Source: Acinetobacter sp. NIPH 2699 (GTDB lineage Bacteria; Pseudomonadota; Gammaproteobacteria; Pseudomonadales; Moraxellaceae). Taken from it: DNA of 64,000 nt. The translations under genes and the position numbers were made by a program. Positions 17,542 to 26,481 of this stretch are shown here, in pieces. The stretch spans positions 1-64,000 of the forward strand of contig NZ_JAKZGL010000018.1 in the NCBI RefSeq assembly GCF_022549355.1, given 5' to 3'. A model generated the notes under the pieces. The model saw only the letters and a program-made list of their open reading frames with translations, did not search any database and was not told where the DNA came from. How positions within the stretch are numbered: the stretch's first letter is position 1; every line of letters begins with the position of its first letter.

Positions 17542-17590
17542 TCTAAAAATAGAAGAAGAATAGTATTCTATAATAAGAAAGGAGGATAGA

Positions 17591-19030
17591 GTGCCGCTAG
17601 ATAGGTTGATTGATAAAGAACCTAGACAGTTCGCTTACTTCCATCGTTTGATGGGATATTCGATTCTGTCACTCATTTTGGTAATTTATACATTTACCTC
17701 ATCGAGTGCTAACTATCAACTTTATATCCTCCCTTTATTATTGATTTATTTTTTATTTTGTCCTCGACTCGAAAAATGGCTGCAATATAAATACGATAAA
17801 AAAACTGAAAAAAATGTTTTTTTCGCCAATGAGGCGATCATTGTTGCCATCGTTCTTGCTGCACTGCATCTAAGTTTAGTTCCAACCTTTGTTATTATTT
17901 TTGCCTTATTATATGTTGGATTGAACAATAGAATTTCTTTACCGATTGCCTGTCTGATCGGACTTATTGGCGTTATTACGTTTTATTTTAGTACTTTTTT
18001 TATTTTTGGCGCTGAGCAGTATTTTGAACCGACTAACCCTGAACTGACCGTGGTCAGTTTGTTGGGTCTAATGGTCTTTATTGTGATTGGTAATTATTAC
18101 CAGCATCGTCGATTGAGTATCTTGGGGCAGCAACGCCAGCATTACCATAATCAAATGACACGTTATATTGCCTTTGCAAATCAGCTTAGTCGCTATGCGC
18201 CACTACAACTGTGGCAATCGATCATGCGTGGTGAAGCTGAAGCAAAAATTGAATATAAACGTAAAAAACTCACCATTTTTTTCTCTGATATCCAAGGTTT
18301 TACCGAGCTTTCAGAAACGCTTATTCCAGATGATTTGGCTTTTTTACTCAATGATTATCTAAGCCATATGACTGAAATTGCCAAACAGTATGAAGCGACT
18401 GTAGATAAGTTTATGGGCGATGCCATTCTTATTTTCTTTGGTGATCCAAACTCGCAAGGTACCGAACAAGATGCAAAATCTTGTGTGGAAATGGCGATTG
18501 CGATGCGTCAACAAATGAAATTGTTACGTGAGCGCTGGAAGAAAATGGGCTATCCCGCACTGCATATACGCATGGGAATAAGTACAGGTTATTGTCACGT
18601 AGGTAATTATGGTGCATCGCATCGTATGGCTTATACCATTGTTGGTCGTGATGTGAATTTGGCATCACGATTACAATCTGCCGCAGAAGTAGACGAGATT
18701 TTAATTGCAGATGACACACATCAACTCATCAAAAGTGAATTTTTATGTGTGCCTAAAGTGCCTATTTATTTAAAAGGAATTCAAGGCCCTGTTAAAACTT
18801 GGCAAGTGATGGAGAAATTCACTGGCAAGAAATCTGATACGCAAAAATGGTTTGATTATGATTATAAGGGCTTTCATTTGGTCTTGAACCTAGAAGAAGT
18901 CCAAAACTACGAATATCCTGAGTTGGTCGAGATTTTAGAAACAATGATTGAGCGTATTCAGACGCATCAAAAAATTACCAATGCGCAGGGTGTTCCGAAA
19001 CTCACATTGGATGATGAAGTTAAACAATAA
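17591..19030 (+). CDS. Membrane-bound class III adenylate/guanylate cyclase
   Basis: This 479-residue protein has about six N-terminal membrane helices (residues 20-175) and a cytoplasmic class III cyclase domain (about 220-400). The two metal-binding aspartates are Asp233 (FFSDIQGF) and Asp277 (KFMGDAI); GRDVNLASRL supplies the late catalytic region. It should make cAMP from ATP and may be a main cAMP source for a Vfr/CRP-type regulator, which is inference. The start is GTG, fixed by a perfect GGAGG five bases upstream. A terminator follows. Confidence 0.9.
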   Translation: MPLDRLIDKEPRQFAYFHRLMGYSILSLILVIYTFTSSSANYQLYILPLLLIYFLFCPRLEKWLQYKYDKKTEKNVFFANEAIIVAIVLAALHLSLVPTFVIIFALLYVGLNNRISLPIACLIGLIGVITFYFSTFFIFGAEQYFEPTNPELTVVSLLGLMVFIVIGNYYQHRRLSILGQQRQHYHNQMTRYIAFANQLSRYAPLQLWQSIMRGEAEAKIEYKRKKLTIFFSDIQGFTELSETLIPDDLAFLLNDYLSHMTEIAKQYEATVDKFMGDAILIFFGDPNSQGTEQDAKSCVEMAIAMRQQMKLLRERWKKMGYPALHIRMGISTGYCHVGNYGASHRMAYTIVGRDVNLASRLQSAAEVDEILIADDTHQLIKSEFLCVPKVPIYLKGIQGPVKTWQVMEKFTGKKSDTQKWFDYDYKGFHLVLNLEEVQNYEYPELVEILETMIERIQTHQKITNAQGVPKLTLDDEVKQ

Positions 19031-19061
19031 ACGCTGAGTGATCATATTTTATTTTCAGCAT

Positions 19062-19102
19062 AAAAAAATCCTCTTTTAAAAGATTAAAAGAGGATTTTTT
19101 AA
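19062..19102. terminator. Shared convergent terminator (cyclase gene and isc operon)
   Basis: AAAAAATCCTCTTTTA and its complement form a long stem with an AAAGAT loop and T-runs on both sides. It ends the cyclase gene on plus and the isc operon on minus. Confidence 0.9.
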
Positions 19103-19119
19103 ATCATGAAACGATTAGC

Positions 19120-19458
19120 TTAATGATTTTCAGAAGCATGATTGATGGTGTATTTAGGAATCTCAATTTCCAGATCTTCATCAACAATGGCCACTTGGCA
19201 TGATAGGCGAGAGTCAGGCTCTAAACCCCAAGCACGGTCAAGTAAATCAGCTTCGATATCATTCATTTCTTCAAGGCTGTCAAATCCTTTACGAACAACG
19301 ACGTGGCATGTGGTACATGCCGCAGACATGTCACAAGCATGTTCAATTTTAATGCCTTGCTTGAGCAAGCTTTGGCATAAATTGGCATTATGTTCGACTT
19401 CAAATTCAGCACCTTCAGGACAAATTTGGGCGTGAGGGAGCACTTTAATACGTGGCAT
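19120..19458 (-). CDS. fdx: ISC-type 2Fe-2S ferredoxin
   Basis: This 112-residue ferredoxin supplies electrons for iron-sulfur cluster assembly on IscU. The cluster ligands are Cys42, Cys48, Cys51 and Cys87, the same numbers as in E. coli Fdx. GLEPDSRLSCQ and the ending IPKYTINHASE match the family. I chose the ATG at 19458, preceded by AGGTGA; a GTG at 19467 would add three residues. It is the last gene of the isc operon; no iscX follows. Confidence 0.95.
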   Translation of the reverse strand: MPRIKVLPHAQICPEGAEFEVEHNANLCQSLLKQGIKIEHACDMSAACTTCHVVVRKGFDSLEEMNDIEADLLDRAWGLEPDSRLSCQVAIVDEDLEIEIPKYTINHASENH

Positions 19459-19475
19459 ATTGATCACCTATACCG

Positions 19476-21335
19476 TTAGTTTGAGTTTGACCAATCTTCA
19501 AGTTTTGTACCCTTTAAGGCATGGTCAATATGTCGGTTCATACGAAGTGCAGCAAATGCATCACTATGAATTTTAAGTTGTTGAACAGCTTTTTCTATTG
19601 CTTCAAGCTCATTGGTTTCAAGACGAACTTTTAAGGCTTCGGCAGCTAGGATTAAATCACGAGCTTGTTGCTGAGTTAATAAGTCCGTATCTGCTTTTAA
19701 AGCTTGTTCCAAAGCTTCCAGCTCACGCTGTGCTTCAACTTTGGTTTCTTGCAAATGACGGAGTTGTTTATCTTCCTCGGCATGTTGGAAACCTTCTATC
19801 AGTAAGCGTTCGGTATCTGTTGATGACAAGCCATAAGATGGTTTGATATCAATTTTAGCTTGAACGCCAGAAGTATTTTCTTTAGCAGAAACAGTGAGAA
19901 GTCCATCTGCATCGACTTGGAAAGTCACCTCAATACGGGCTTGTCCAGCAGTCATTGGTGGAATACCATGTAAAACAAAACGGCCTAATGAACGACAGTG
20001 TTCGACTAAATCACGCTCGCCTTGTACAACATGAATCAACATTGCTGTCTGACCATCTTGATAGGTCGTGAATTCTTGGCGACGTGCAACAGGAATAGCG
20101 GTGTTACGTGAGATTAAGCGTTCAACTAGACCACCCATGGTTTCTAAGCCAAGAGAAAGTGGGGTGACATCGAGTAATAGCGAACCATCCTGACTATTTC
20201 CAATCAGTTGATTGGCTGTAATCGATGCGCCAATTGCAACGACTTCATCTGGATTTATCGTGCACAATGGTTCACGTTCAAACAATTCAGCTACCGCTTT
20301 TTTTACAGCATAAGAGCGCGTTGAGCCACCGACTAAAACCACGTTTTCAATATCAGCTAATTTAAGTTTTGCATCACGTAAAACACGTTTACATACGCTT
20401 ATGGTTTTATCGAGTGCCACTTGAATGATGGATTCAAACGTCGTGCGGTCTAAAGTCAGACGGTCATCTAATAGTTTTAATTCAGCAGATTCGTGGTCTG
20501 TTAAATATTCTTTTGCTTGGCGAGCGGCAACAATGAAAACAGCATATTCTTCATCGTTTAGTGTCTCAATGCTGAGTTGTTTCTTTGCCCATTTTACGAT
20601 GAGACGATCTAGGTCATCACCGCCAAGAGCAGTGTGGCCACCAGTGGCTAAAACCTCAAATACACCTTGGGAAAAACGCAAGATAGATACGTCAAAAGTA
20701 CCGCCACCTAAATCGTAAATAACATAGTTACGATCAGTGCTTAGATTGGTTTCTTGGTCAAGACCGTAAGCAACCGCAGCAGCAGTTGGTTCGTTTAACA
20801 AACGTAAAACATTTAAGCCTGCCAGTTGGGCTGCATCACGTGTCGCTTGACGTTGTGCTTCATCGAAATAAGCAGGAACAGTAATGACAGCACCATTCAC
20901 TGGATTGTTGAAGCTTGCTTCCGCACGTTCTTTAAGTTGTTTTAAAATTTCAGCAGAAATTTCCACAGGGGTTTTGCGACCTGCTGGTGTTTCAAAAGCT
21001 GGCATTTCATTTTCAGCACCAACAAGTGTATATGGGTGCTGGAATTTAATATCTGATTGTGAACGACCCATAAATCGTTTAACTGAAACGATCGTATTTT
21101 TTGGATCGGTCATCATAAAGGGTTTGGCTTCATAACCAAAGGTTGTTGTATCCTTTGCATAATGAACAATAGAGGGGAGTAAGACTCTATTTTTTTCATC
21201 TTGTAGAACTTTCGGTTTTCCCGATAGCACTGTCGCCACTAAAGAGTGGGTTGTCCCTAAGTCAATGCCAATCGCAATACGGTGTTGATGCGGGGCAGTA
21301 GATTGACCAGGTTCAGCAATTTGCAAAAGTGCCAT
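19476..21335 (-). CDS. hscA: Fe-S assembly chaperone HscA
   Basis: This 619-residue Hsp70-type ATPase is dedicated to IscU: with HscB it helps release the nascent cluster to target proteins. The nucleotide-binding domain opens with [12 protein letters not shown] and contains DLGGGTFD and GGSTRS; the substrate-binding domain starts near residue 385 ([15 protein letters not shown]). Length matches E. coli HscA (616). It sits between hscB and fdx on one transcript. Confidence 0.96.
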   Translation of the reverse strand: MALLQIAEPGQSTAPHQHRIAIGIDLGTTHSLVATVLSGKPKVLQDEKNRVLLPSIVHYAKDTTTFGYEAKPFMMTDPKNTIVSVKRFMGRSQSDIKFQHPYTLVGAENEMPAFETPAGRKTPVEISAEILKQLKERAEASFNNPVNGAVITVPAYFDEAQRQATRDAAQLAGLNVLRLLNEPTAAAVAYGLDQETNLSTDRNYVIYDLGGGTFDVSILRFSQGVFEVLATGGHTALGGDDLDRLIVKWAKKQLSIETLNDEEYAVFIVAARQAKEYLTDHESAELKLLDDRLTLDRTTFESIIQVALDKTISVCKRVLRDAKLKLADIENVVLVGGSTRSYAVKKAVAELFEREPLCTINPDEVVAIGASITANQLIGNSQDGSLLLDVTPLSLGLETMGGLVERLISRNTAIPVARRQEFTTYQDGQTAMLIHVVQGERDLVEHCRSLGRFVLHGIPPMTAGQARIEVTFQVDADGLLTVSAKENTSGVQAKIDIKPSYGLSSTDTERLLIEGFQHAEEDKQLRHLQETKVEAQRELEALEQALKADTDLLTQQQARDLILAAEALKVRLETNELEAIEKAVQQLKIHSDAFAALRMNRHIDHALKGTKLEDWSNSN

Positions 21336-21373
21336 GCGTGAGTTATCCCTTGAAAATAATCGGTTAAAGCGGA

Positions 21374-21892
21374 CTAAAAATCATCGTCTAAATCGAAGCT
21401 ATCTTCTGCATCGAACATGCGATCTTCAGCTTTATCAATATCATTCATAACACGTTGGAAGAAACGCAGCTTACGTACGGTATCGCGTGCTTCAGCCCAG
21501 TCTTCCTCTGTATAATCGATTTTAAACTCACGCACTAAACTATCAATCCACTGTTGCACATCTACTTTTAATGTATGGAGTTGATCTGTCGATGTTGCTT
21601 CATCGAGTTGCTCACGCATTTCCAGTGCAGATTGTAAGAACTCAAAATCATTGATAGATTGATCAAGATGATGATCCTGCTTTTTTAAGGCAAGCAAATA
21701 CGCAGCGCGGCTATCAACGTGTGATAAAACTTTATACGCTTGATTGATGTCGCTTGACTTGATCAAAGCTTGATCTTTATCACTGGTCTTATCTGGGTGA
21801 TATTGCTGTTGCAAACTTAAAAACTGTTTTTTTAAAGCTGCTAAATCTATATCGAGTGCTTCGGGTAATAAGAACAACTCAAAATGATTCAT
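21374..21892 (-). CDS. hscB: Fe-S assembly co-chaperone HscB
   Basis: This 172-residue J-protein delivers IscU to HscA and stimulates its ATPase. The N-terminal J domain carries the HPD motif in [12 protein letters not shown] near residues 33-37. The C-terminal three-helix domain binds IscU. A run of acidic residues ends the protein. It is the usual length and in the usual operon place. Confidence 0.95.
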   Translation of the reverse strand: MNHFELFLLPEALDIDLAALKKQFLSLQQQYHPDKTSDKDQALIKSSDINQAYKVLSHVDSRAAYLLALKKQDHHLDQSINDFEFLQSALEMREQLDEATSTDQLHTLKVDVQQWIDSLVREFKIDYTEEDWAEARDTVRKLRFFQRVMNDIDKAEDRMFDAEDSFDLDDDF

Positions 21893-21971
21893 GGGAGATG
21901 AATTCCGCTATTGTTAAATACGTTAAAACAGTGCGGACACACTGTTTTGACGAAAAGAAAGGAGCGTGTGC

Positions 21972-22292
21972 TTAAACAGTAAATGATTCACCGCAGCCAC
22001 ATTCACCTTTTTGATTTGGGTTGCTAAATTCAAAGCCTTCATTTAAGCCATTTTTCACATAGTCCATTTCTAAACCATCGAGATAAACTAAGCTTTTAGG
22101 ATCAACAAAAACTTTAACACCAGATTGTTCAAAAATTTGATCATGTGCGTCTATGTCATCAACAAATTCGAGCACATAAGCCAAGCCAGAACAACCTGAA
22201 GTTTTCACACCAACACGAATGCCTTCACCTTTACCTCGATTTTGGAGGTAATTGCTGATATGAGTCGCAGCATTTTCAGTTAAATGGATCAT
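21972..22292 (-). CDS. iscA: Iron-sulfur cluster assembly protein IscA
   Basis: This 106-residue A-type carrier binds iron or an Fe-S cluster and passes it to client proteins. The three conserved cysteines are Cys34 in SGCSG and Cys98/Cys100 in ECGCGESF. It lies 29 bases after iscU in the isc operon. Confidence 0.95.
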   Translation of the reverse strand: MIHLTENAATHISNYLQNRGKGEGIRVGVKTSGCSGLAYVLEFVDDIDAHDQIFEQSGVKVFVDPKSLVYLDGLEMDYVKNGLNEGFEFSNPNQKGECGCGESFTV

Positions 22293-22321
22293 GAAAACTC
22301 CAATGTTTGATCGGTCATCAA

Positions 22322-22708
22322 TTAAGCTTTAACTTTTTTGCCGCGATAATCTTCAATCGCAGCTTTAATCGCATCTTCAGCCAATACAGAACAGTGTACT
22401 TTTACTGGTGGAAGTGCTAGCTCAGTTGCAATATCAATATTCTTGATCGCTTGTGCTTGATCAAGCGTTTTGCCTTTTAGCCACTCGGTGACCAAAGAGC
22501 TTGATGCAATTGCAGAACCGCAACCATAAGTTTTAAAACGTGCTTCTTCAATTACGCCATTGTCGTCGACTTGAATTTGTAAGCGCATAACGTCACCACA
22601 TGCAGGTGCACCGACCATACCTGTGCCTACGTTTTCTGCATTCTTGTCTAAAACACCAACATTACGAGGGTTTTCGTAATGATCAATTACTTTTTCGCTA
22701 TAAGCCAT
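22322..22708 (-). CDS. iscU: Iron-sulfur cluster scaffold IscU
   Basis: This 128-residue scaffold is where sulfur from IscS and iron are built into a cluster. The ligands Cys37, Cys63 and Cys106 and the conserved Asp39 are present, and LPPVK at 99-103 is the HscA recognition motif. Length matches E. coli IscU. Confidence 0.96.
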   Translation of the reverse strand: MAYSEKVIDHYENPRNVGVLDKNAENVGTGMVGAPACGDVMRLQIQVDDNGVIEEARFKTYGCGSAIASSSLVTEWLKGKTLDQAQAIKNIDIATELALPPVKVHCSVLAEDAIKAAIEDYRGKKVKA

Positions 22709-22787
22709 GTTGCTTCTCCAAAACTCGGGGTCAGCCTAATATTAATATGAGGGTGAAAATACGTTTTTCAATTGAAAGTTCAATGAA

Positions 22788-24005
22788 TTAGTGTTCAGCC
22801 CACTCAACTGTCGAAAGGTCAATACCTTCTTTATACATATCCCAAAGCGGAGAAAGTTCACGCAATTTCTCAACAGCGGCTTTGGTAATGGTTAGCACGT
22901 GGTCAATATCTGCTTCAGTCGTGTATTTACCAAAACTAAAGCGGATTGAGCTATGTGCTAACTCATCAGATAGACCTAAAGCTCGTAAAACGTATGACGG
23001 CTCTAAGGTTGCAGATGTACATGCAGAACCACTTGAAACTGCTGCATCTTTTAGTGCCATCATGAGTGATTCGCCTTCAACAAAGTTGAAGCTGACGTTT
23101 AAGTAATTTGCAACGCTTTGAGTTTGATGGCCATTTAAGAAGACTTGTTCAAGGTCTTGTAAACCATTCCATAACTTGTCACGGAGCTGACGAATACGCG
23201 TTTGTTCTGCTTGTAGATTTTTGCCAGCAATTTCAAAAGCCTCGCCCATACCTACAATTTGATGCGTCGCTAAAGTACCAGAACGCATACCACGTTCATG
23301 ACCGCCACCGTGCATTTGTGCTTTTAAGCGAACACGTGGACTGCGGCGAACGAAGAGCGCGCCAATCCCTTTGGGACCATAAATTTTGTGTGCAGAGAAA
23401 CTCATCAAATCGATTTTCATGGTTGAAAGATCAATTTCAACTTTACCAGCAGCTTGAGCCGCATCCACATGAAAGAATGTTTTGTTTGCACGCGTCAATT
23501 CACCGATTGCAGTAACATCTGTTACTGTGCCGATCTCATTATTGACCATCATCAATGAGACCAGAATCGTATCAGGACGTAGTGCAGCTTGAACCATTTC
23601 AGGGGTAATTAAACCTGTACGTGGTTCAGGCTCTAAATAAGTAATTTCGAAACCTTGTTCTTCAAGTTCACGGCAAGGATCTAACACAGCTTTGTGTTCG
23701 ATTTTACTTGTGATGATGTGTTTGCCTCTTGAAGCGTAGAACTGAGCAATACCTTTTAGGGCTAAGTTGTCAGATTCAGTTGCACCAGAAGTCCAAACGA
23801 TTTCGCGTGGATCAGCCTTGATTAAATTTGCAACTTGCTCACGAGCATATTCCGCTTTTTCTTCAGATTGCCAACCATAAGCATGCGAACGTGAGGCAGG
23901 GTTACCGAAAGACCCTTCGAAGGTTAAGCATTCCATCATACGTTCCGCAACTTCAGGAAGCACGGGAGTGGTTGCTGCGTAATCAAGATAAATTGGACGT
24001 TTCAT
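22788..24005 (-). CDS. iscS: Cysteine desulfurase IscS
   Basis: This 405-residue pyridoxal-phosphate enzyme removes sulfur from cysteine for Fe-S clusters and thiolated tRNA. The cofactor lysine is Lys207 in [10 protein letters not shown] and the catalytic cysteine is Cys329 in SSGSACTSA, one off the E. coli numbering. The C-terminal IscU-binding tail is intact. It starts one base after the iscR stop, which suggests coupled translation. Confidence 0.96.
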   Translation of the reverse strand: MKRPIYLDYAATTPVLPEVAERMMECLTFEGSFGNPASRSHAYGWQSEEKAEYAREQVANLIKADPREIVWTSGATESDNLALKGIAQFYASRGKHIITSKIEHKAVLDPCRELEEQGFEITYLEPEPRTGLITPEMVQAALRPDTILVSLMMVNNEIGTVTDVTAIGELTRANKTFFHVDAAQAAGKVEIDLSTMKIDLMSFSAHKIYGPKGIGALFVRRSPRVRLKAQMHGGGHERGMRSGTLATHQIVGMGEAFEIAGKNLQAEQTRIRQLRDKLWNGLQDLEQVFLNGHQTQSVANYLNVSFNFVEGESLMMALKDAAVSSGSACTSATLEPSYVLRALGLSDELAHSSIRFSFGKYTTEADIDHVLTITKAAVEKLRELSPLWDMYKEGIDLSTVEWAEH

Positions 24006-24006
24006 G

Positions 24007-24480
24007 TCAAATACCTGTAACCGATAGAAGGGCTGAATCTAAACTTACTGAATTTTGACGGACTGCAACGGTTTGAACGTTGTCACGTGCGACTAGATCG
24101 GCAAGGGTGATTTTTGCAAGATAATCGGCAATATGGTGGGAGAGTTCTTGCCATAAGTCATGCGTTAAACACATTGCACCATTTTGGCAGTTGCCTTTAT
24201 GGTCACAACGCGTTGCATCGACAGTTTCATTTACAGCTTCAATAATTGCTAGTACTGTGATTTCACTTGCACGACGCGCAAGATGATATCCGCCATTTGC
24301 ACCACGAACGCTTGAAACTAAGCCGTGTCGTTTGAGTTTTGCGAATAACTGTTCTAGATAAGCGACTGAGATGGATTGACGATTTGCTATTTCAGCAAGC
24401 GTGATCGTTTGTTCAGTTGGCTGCAAAGCTAAATCAAGTAGAGCAGTCACTGCGTAACGACCGCGAGTAGTAAGGCGCAT
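24007..24480 (-). CDS. iscR: Fe-S cluster regulator IscR
   Basis: This 157-residue Rrf2-family regulator represses the isc operon when it holds a 2Fe-2S cluster. The winged helix covers about residues 1-65. The ligands Cys92, Cys98, Cys104 and His107 have the same numbers as in E. coli once the ATG at 24480 is used as the start; the GTG at 24492 would add four residues. It is the first gene of the operon. An IscR box overlaps the promoter, so autorepression is expected. Confidence 0.95.
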   Translation of the reverse strand: MRLTTRGRYAVTALLDLALQPTEQTITLAEIANRQSISVAYLEQLFAKLKRHGLVSSVRGANGGYHLARRASEITVLAIIEAVNETVDATRCDHKGNCQNGAMCLTHDLWQELSHHIADYLAKITLADLVARDNVQTVAVRQNSVSLDSALLSVTGI

Positions 24481-24513
24481 GATTCGATACACATGGTTAG
24501 ACTAGATGTCTAA

Positions 24514-24542
24514 ATTTTATGAATTCCGACTAAAATAGTCAA
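24514..24542 (-). promoter_or_regulatory. isc promoter with overlapping type 1 IscR box
   Basis: On the minus strand TTGACT (24542-24537), 17 bases and TAAAAT (24519-24514) form the promoter. GACTAAAATAGTC at 24528-24540 fits the core of the type 1 IscR consensus (GACT RWWWY AGTC) at every base and covers the -35 region. This predicts repression by cluster-loaded IscR. Confidence 0.88.
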
Positions 24543-24588
24543 GTTTTTTAATTGCCATTATGCAAGTGAAAAGTAAAATATCAGAGAA

Positions 24589-25236
24589 TTATTGTATCCA
24601 CGCATTATAAACAAAAAAAGCAATAAAAATAAAGCTCAATACCGCAAAGCTGATATTGATCAAACGCTGACGTTTTTGTAGACGAAGAATGCGATTTTGG
24701 TGTTGCTTAACTTCAACGAGCAAGCTGTTGATTTCGGAACGTTGTTGATCAATTTTTTCTAGAAGTGGGGCGATCCGATGCTGCGATGCAATTGTGTCGG
24801 CATCATCACCAAACGCATTAAACCACTGTTTCCAGTTTACCAATATGCTAGATAAGGTAAAATGAGGAACCAAGTCGATGAATTGCTCAGCGAGCGTTGA
24901 ATCTCCTAAAATACGCATATTGCTAATGCTACGTTGATTATTGAATACAAAGATTTTGACGAGATCGATCAGTGTACTGTTAATTTCTAAATCTATTTTT
25001 CGATCGAGTGCTTTCATATCAAATAACAACCCTTTTTCTGTGAATTGAATATAAAAGTCAAAGAAAGGGATGTAGCTGTTAATACGAATCGTAACTTTTT
25101 GATCAATTAAATTTTTTGCTTGCAAACGCAGCGCAGCATCATGTGTGAGGATGAAAGAGGAAAAAGTTTCTAAAACAATGATGACAATGTTTAGCAACAA
25201 ATGGGGGTGTTTATGTCTTTGTTGCGTATCACTCAT
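24589..25236 (-). CDS. Hypothetical protein with coiled coil and C-terminal membrane helix
   Basis: I do not recognise this 215-residue protein with confidence. Residues about 20-125 have a strand-rich pattern with GDSTLAEQFIDLVP, which recalls the SCP2-like domain of UbiJ, an accessory protein for ubiquinone synthesis. Residues about 155-190 are a likely coiled coil and 192-212 a membrane helix, which UbiJ lacks. The N-terminus is Lys/His-rich. It is divergent from a phasin gene, with a palindrome between them. Function is unknown. Confidence 0.75.
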   Translation of the reverse strand: MSDTQQRHKHPHLLLNIVIIVLETFSSFILTHDAALRLQAKNLIDQKVTIRINSYIPFFDFYIQFTEKGLLFDMKALDRKIDLEINSTLIDLVKIFVFNNQRSISNMRILGDSTLAEQFIDLVPHFTLSSILVNWKQWFNAFGDDADTIASQHRIAPLLEKIDQQRSEINSLLVEVKQHQNRILRLQKRQRLINISFAVLSFIFIAFFVYNAWIQ

Positions 25237-25287
25237 AAGTCTCTTTATCCTTACCTATTTAATCTAAAAAAACAAAGCCTGTAAAAC

Positions 25288-25305
25288 TTGAGTATCCTTA
25301 CTCAA
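25288..25305. promoter_or_regulatory. Perfect palindrome between the coiled-coil gene and phasin
   Basis: TTGAGTA-TCCT-TACTCAA has 7-base perfect arms. It lies 52 bases before the minus-strand gene and 141 before the phasin gene, so it is more likely to act on the former. The binding protein is unknown. Confidence 0.4.
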
Positions 25306-25445
25306 CTGTTAAAAACAATTTACATGACTATATTGCTTTGTAGAACAGTTTTTTAAAACGATCAAGTCCTAATTTTGATATTATAAAAACATTTTTATGG
25401 TTAAATACGACATGTTGTTTGTAAAGTGCTTAGGAGCAATGGTTC

Positions 25446-25901
25446 ATGGATAAGGCAAATAGAGAGAATGTGAGTGAAGATGCGGAGGCAGGAACTAAGC
25501 TAAAATCAAAGAGTTCTAAGAAATCCGCGCTTGATTTTAAAAAATACACACAACAAATTTGGCTAGCAGGTTTAGGAGCATTTTCTCGAGCAGAGGAAGA
25601 AGGGAATAAATTATTCGACTCGTTAGTCAAAGTGGGCGAAGAGTTAGAATCAAAGACAGTTGATTTTGCTGATAACACAGTTGGGAAGGTGACTGAGAAA
25701 GCCAAAGAATCTGTCACGGATACTAAAGATAAGGTTGAAAAGATTTTAGATAGTGGCGTGAACCACTCTTTAAATCGAATTGGTTTGGTTACACCGAAGG
25801 ATCTTCAGCATATTGAGCAGTTGTTGGTGCAACTTCATATTAAGGTCGATGCTTTAATCGAAGAAAATGATCAACTTAAGGCTAAATTGAATAAAAAGTA
25901 A
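25446..25901 (+). CDS. Phasin family protein (PhaI/PhaF-type)
   Basis: This 151-residue protein matches the polyhydroxyalkanoate granule-associated family; the signature region is YTQQIWLAGLGAFSRAEEEG near residues 33-52. A long amphipathic helix follows, and a heptad-like C-terminus (about 118-148) probably drives oligomers. The N-terminus is Lys/Ser-rich. A ribosome site AGGAG lies nine bases before the ATG. No PHA synthase lies in the window, so the role could be in membrane or stress physiology. Confidence 0.85.
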   Translation: MDKANRENVSEDAEAGTKLKSKSSKKSALDFKKYTQQIWLAGLGAFSRAEEEGNKLFDSLVKVGEELESKTVDFADNTVGKVTEKAKESVTDTKDKVEKILDSGVNHSLNRIGLVTPKDLQHIEQLLVQLHIKVDALIEENDQLKAKLNKK

Positions 25902-26069
25902 AAAATTTGCTAGCAACTCGTCCGTTTATGTCGTATTTCGGTATTTATTTTAATTAAAAGGTCTTTCTAGTATTGCGTTCTCCCCTAAAGCATTGCTATA
26001 AAGGCTGCATGGCCTTTTAAACTATAGCCTTGGATCTTAACAAACGATATTAAGAGGATATTTTTTATC

Positions 26070-26342
26070 ATGAATAAATCAGAATTAATTGATGCGATTG
26101 CTGAAAAAGGGGGAGTGTCTAAGTCGGATGCCGGTAAAGCACTTGACGCGACAATTGCATCAATCACTGAAGCACTTAAAAAAGGTGATACGGTTACTTT
26201 AGTCGGTTTTGGTACTTTTAGCGTAAAAGAACGTGCTGCACGTACTGGTCGTAATCCTAAAACTGGTGAAGAGCTTCAAATCAAAGCAAGCAAAGTACCT
26301 AGCTTTAAAGCTGGTAAGGGTTTAAAAGATTCGGTTGCGTAA
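26070..26342 (+). CDS. hupB: DNA-binding protein HU
   Basis: This 90-residue histone-like protein bends and compacts DNA. The N-terminal helices start [12 protein letters not shown], and the beta-arm carries [21 protein letters not shown] with the conserved RNP that inserts in the minor groove. AAGAGGA precedes the ATG. It is a single gene with its own terminator, upstream of ppiD. Confidence 0.95.
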   Translation: MNKSELIDAIAEKGGVSKSDAGKALDATIASITEALKKGDTVTLVGFGTFSVKERAARTGRNPKTGEELQIKASKVPSFKAGKGLKDSVA

Positions 26343-26356
26343 TCTTTCTAAATCAA

Positions 26357-26386
26357 TAAACGCACCATTTCGGGTGCGTTTTTTAT
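26357..26386 (+). terminator. Terminator of hupB
   Basis: AACGCACC and GGTGCGTT form a stem with a six-base loop and a following T-run. Confidence 0.9.
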
Positions 26387-26481
26387 TTATCGAATGAAAA
26401 AACTAATTTGATCCTCATTCGGCATTCATTCACTTTGGTTTTTCAGTTAAAATTGCCCCGAAATAAAATATTGGAATACTT

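Noticed and set aside
23108..23515. A 135-codon open frame antisense to iscS
   Set aside because: It lies fully inside the well-conserved iscS gene on the other strand, has no ribosome site, and its translation has no recognisable domain.
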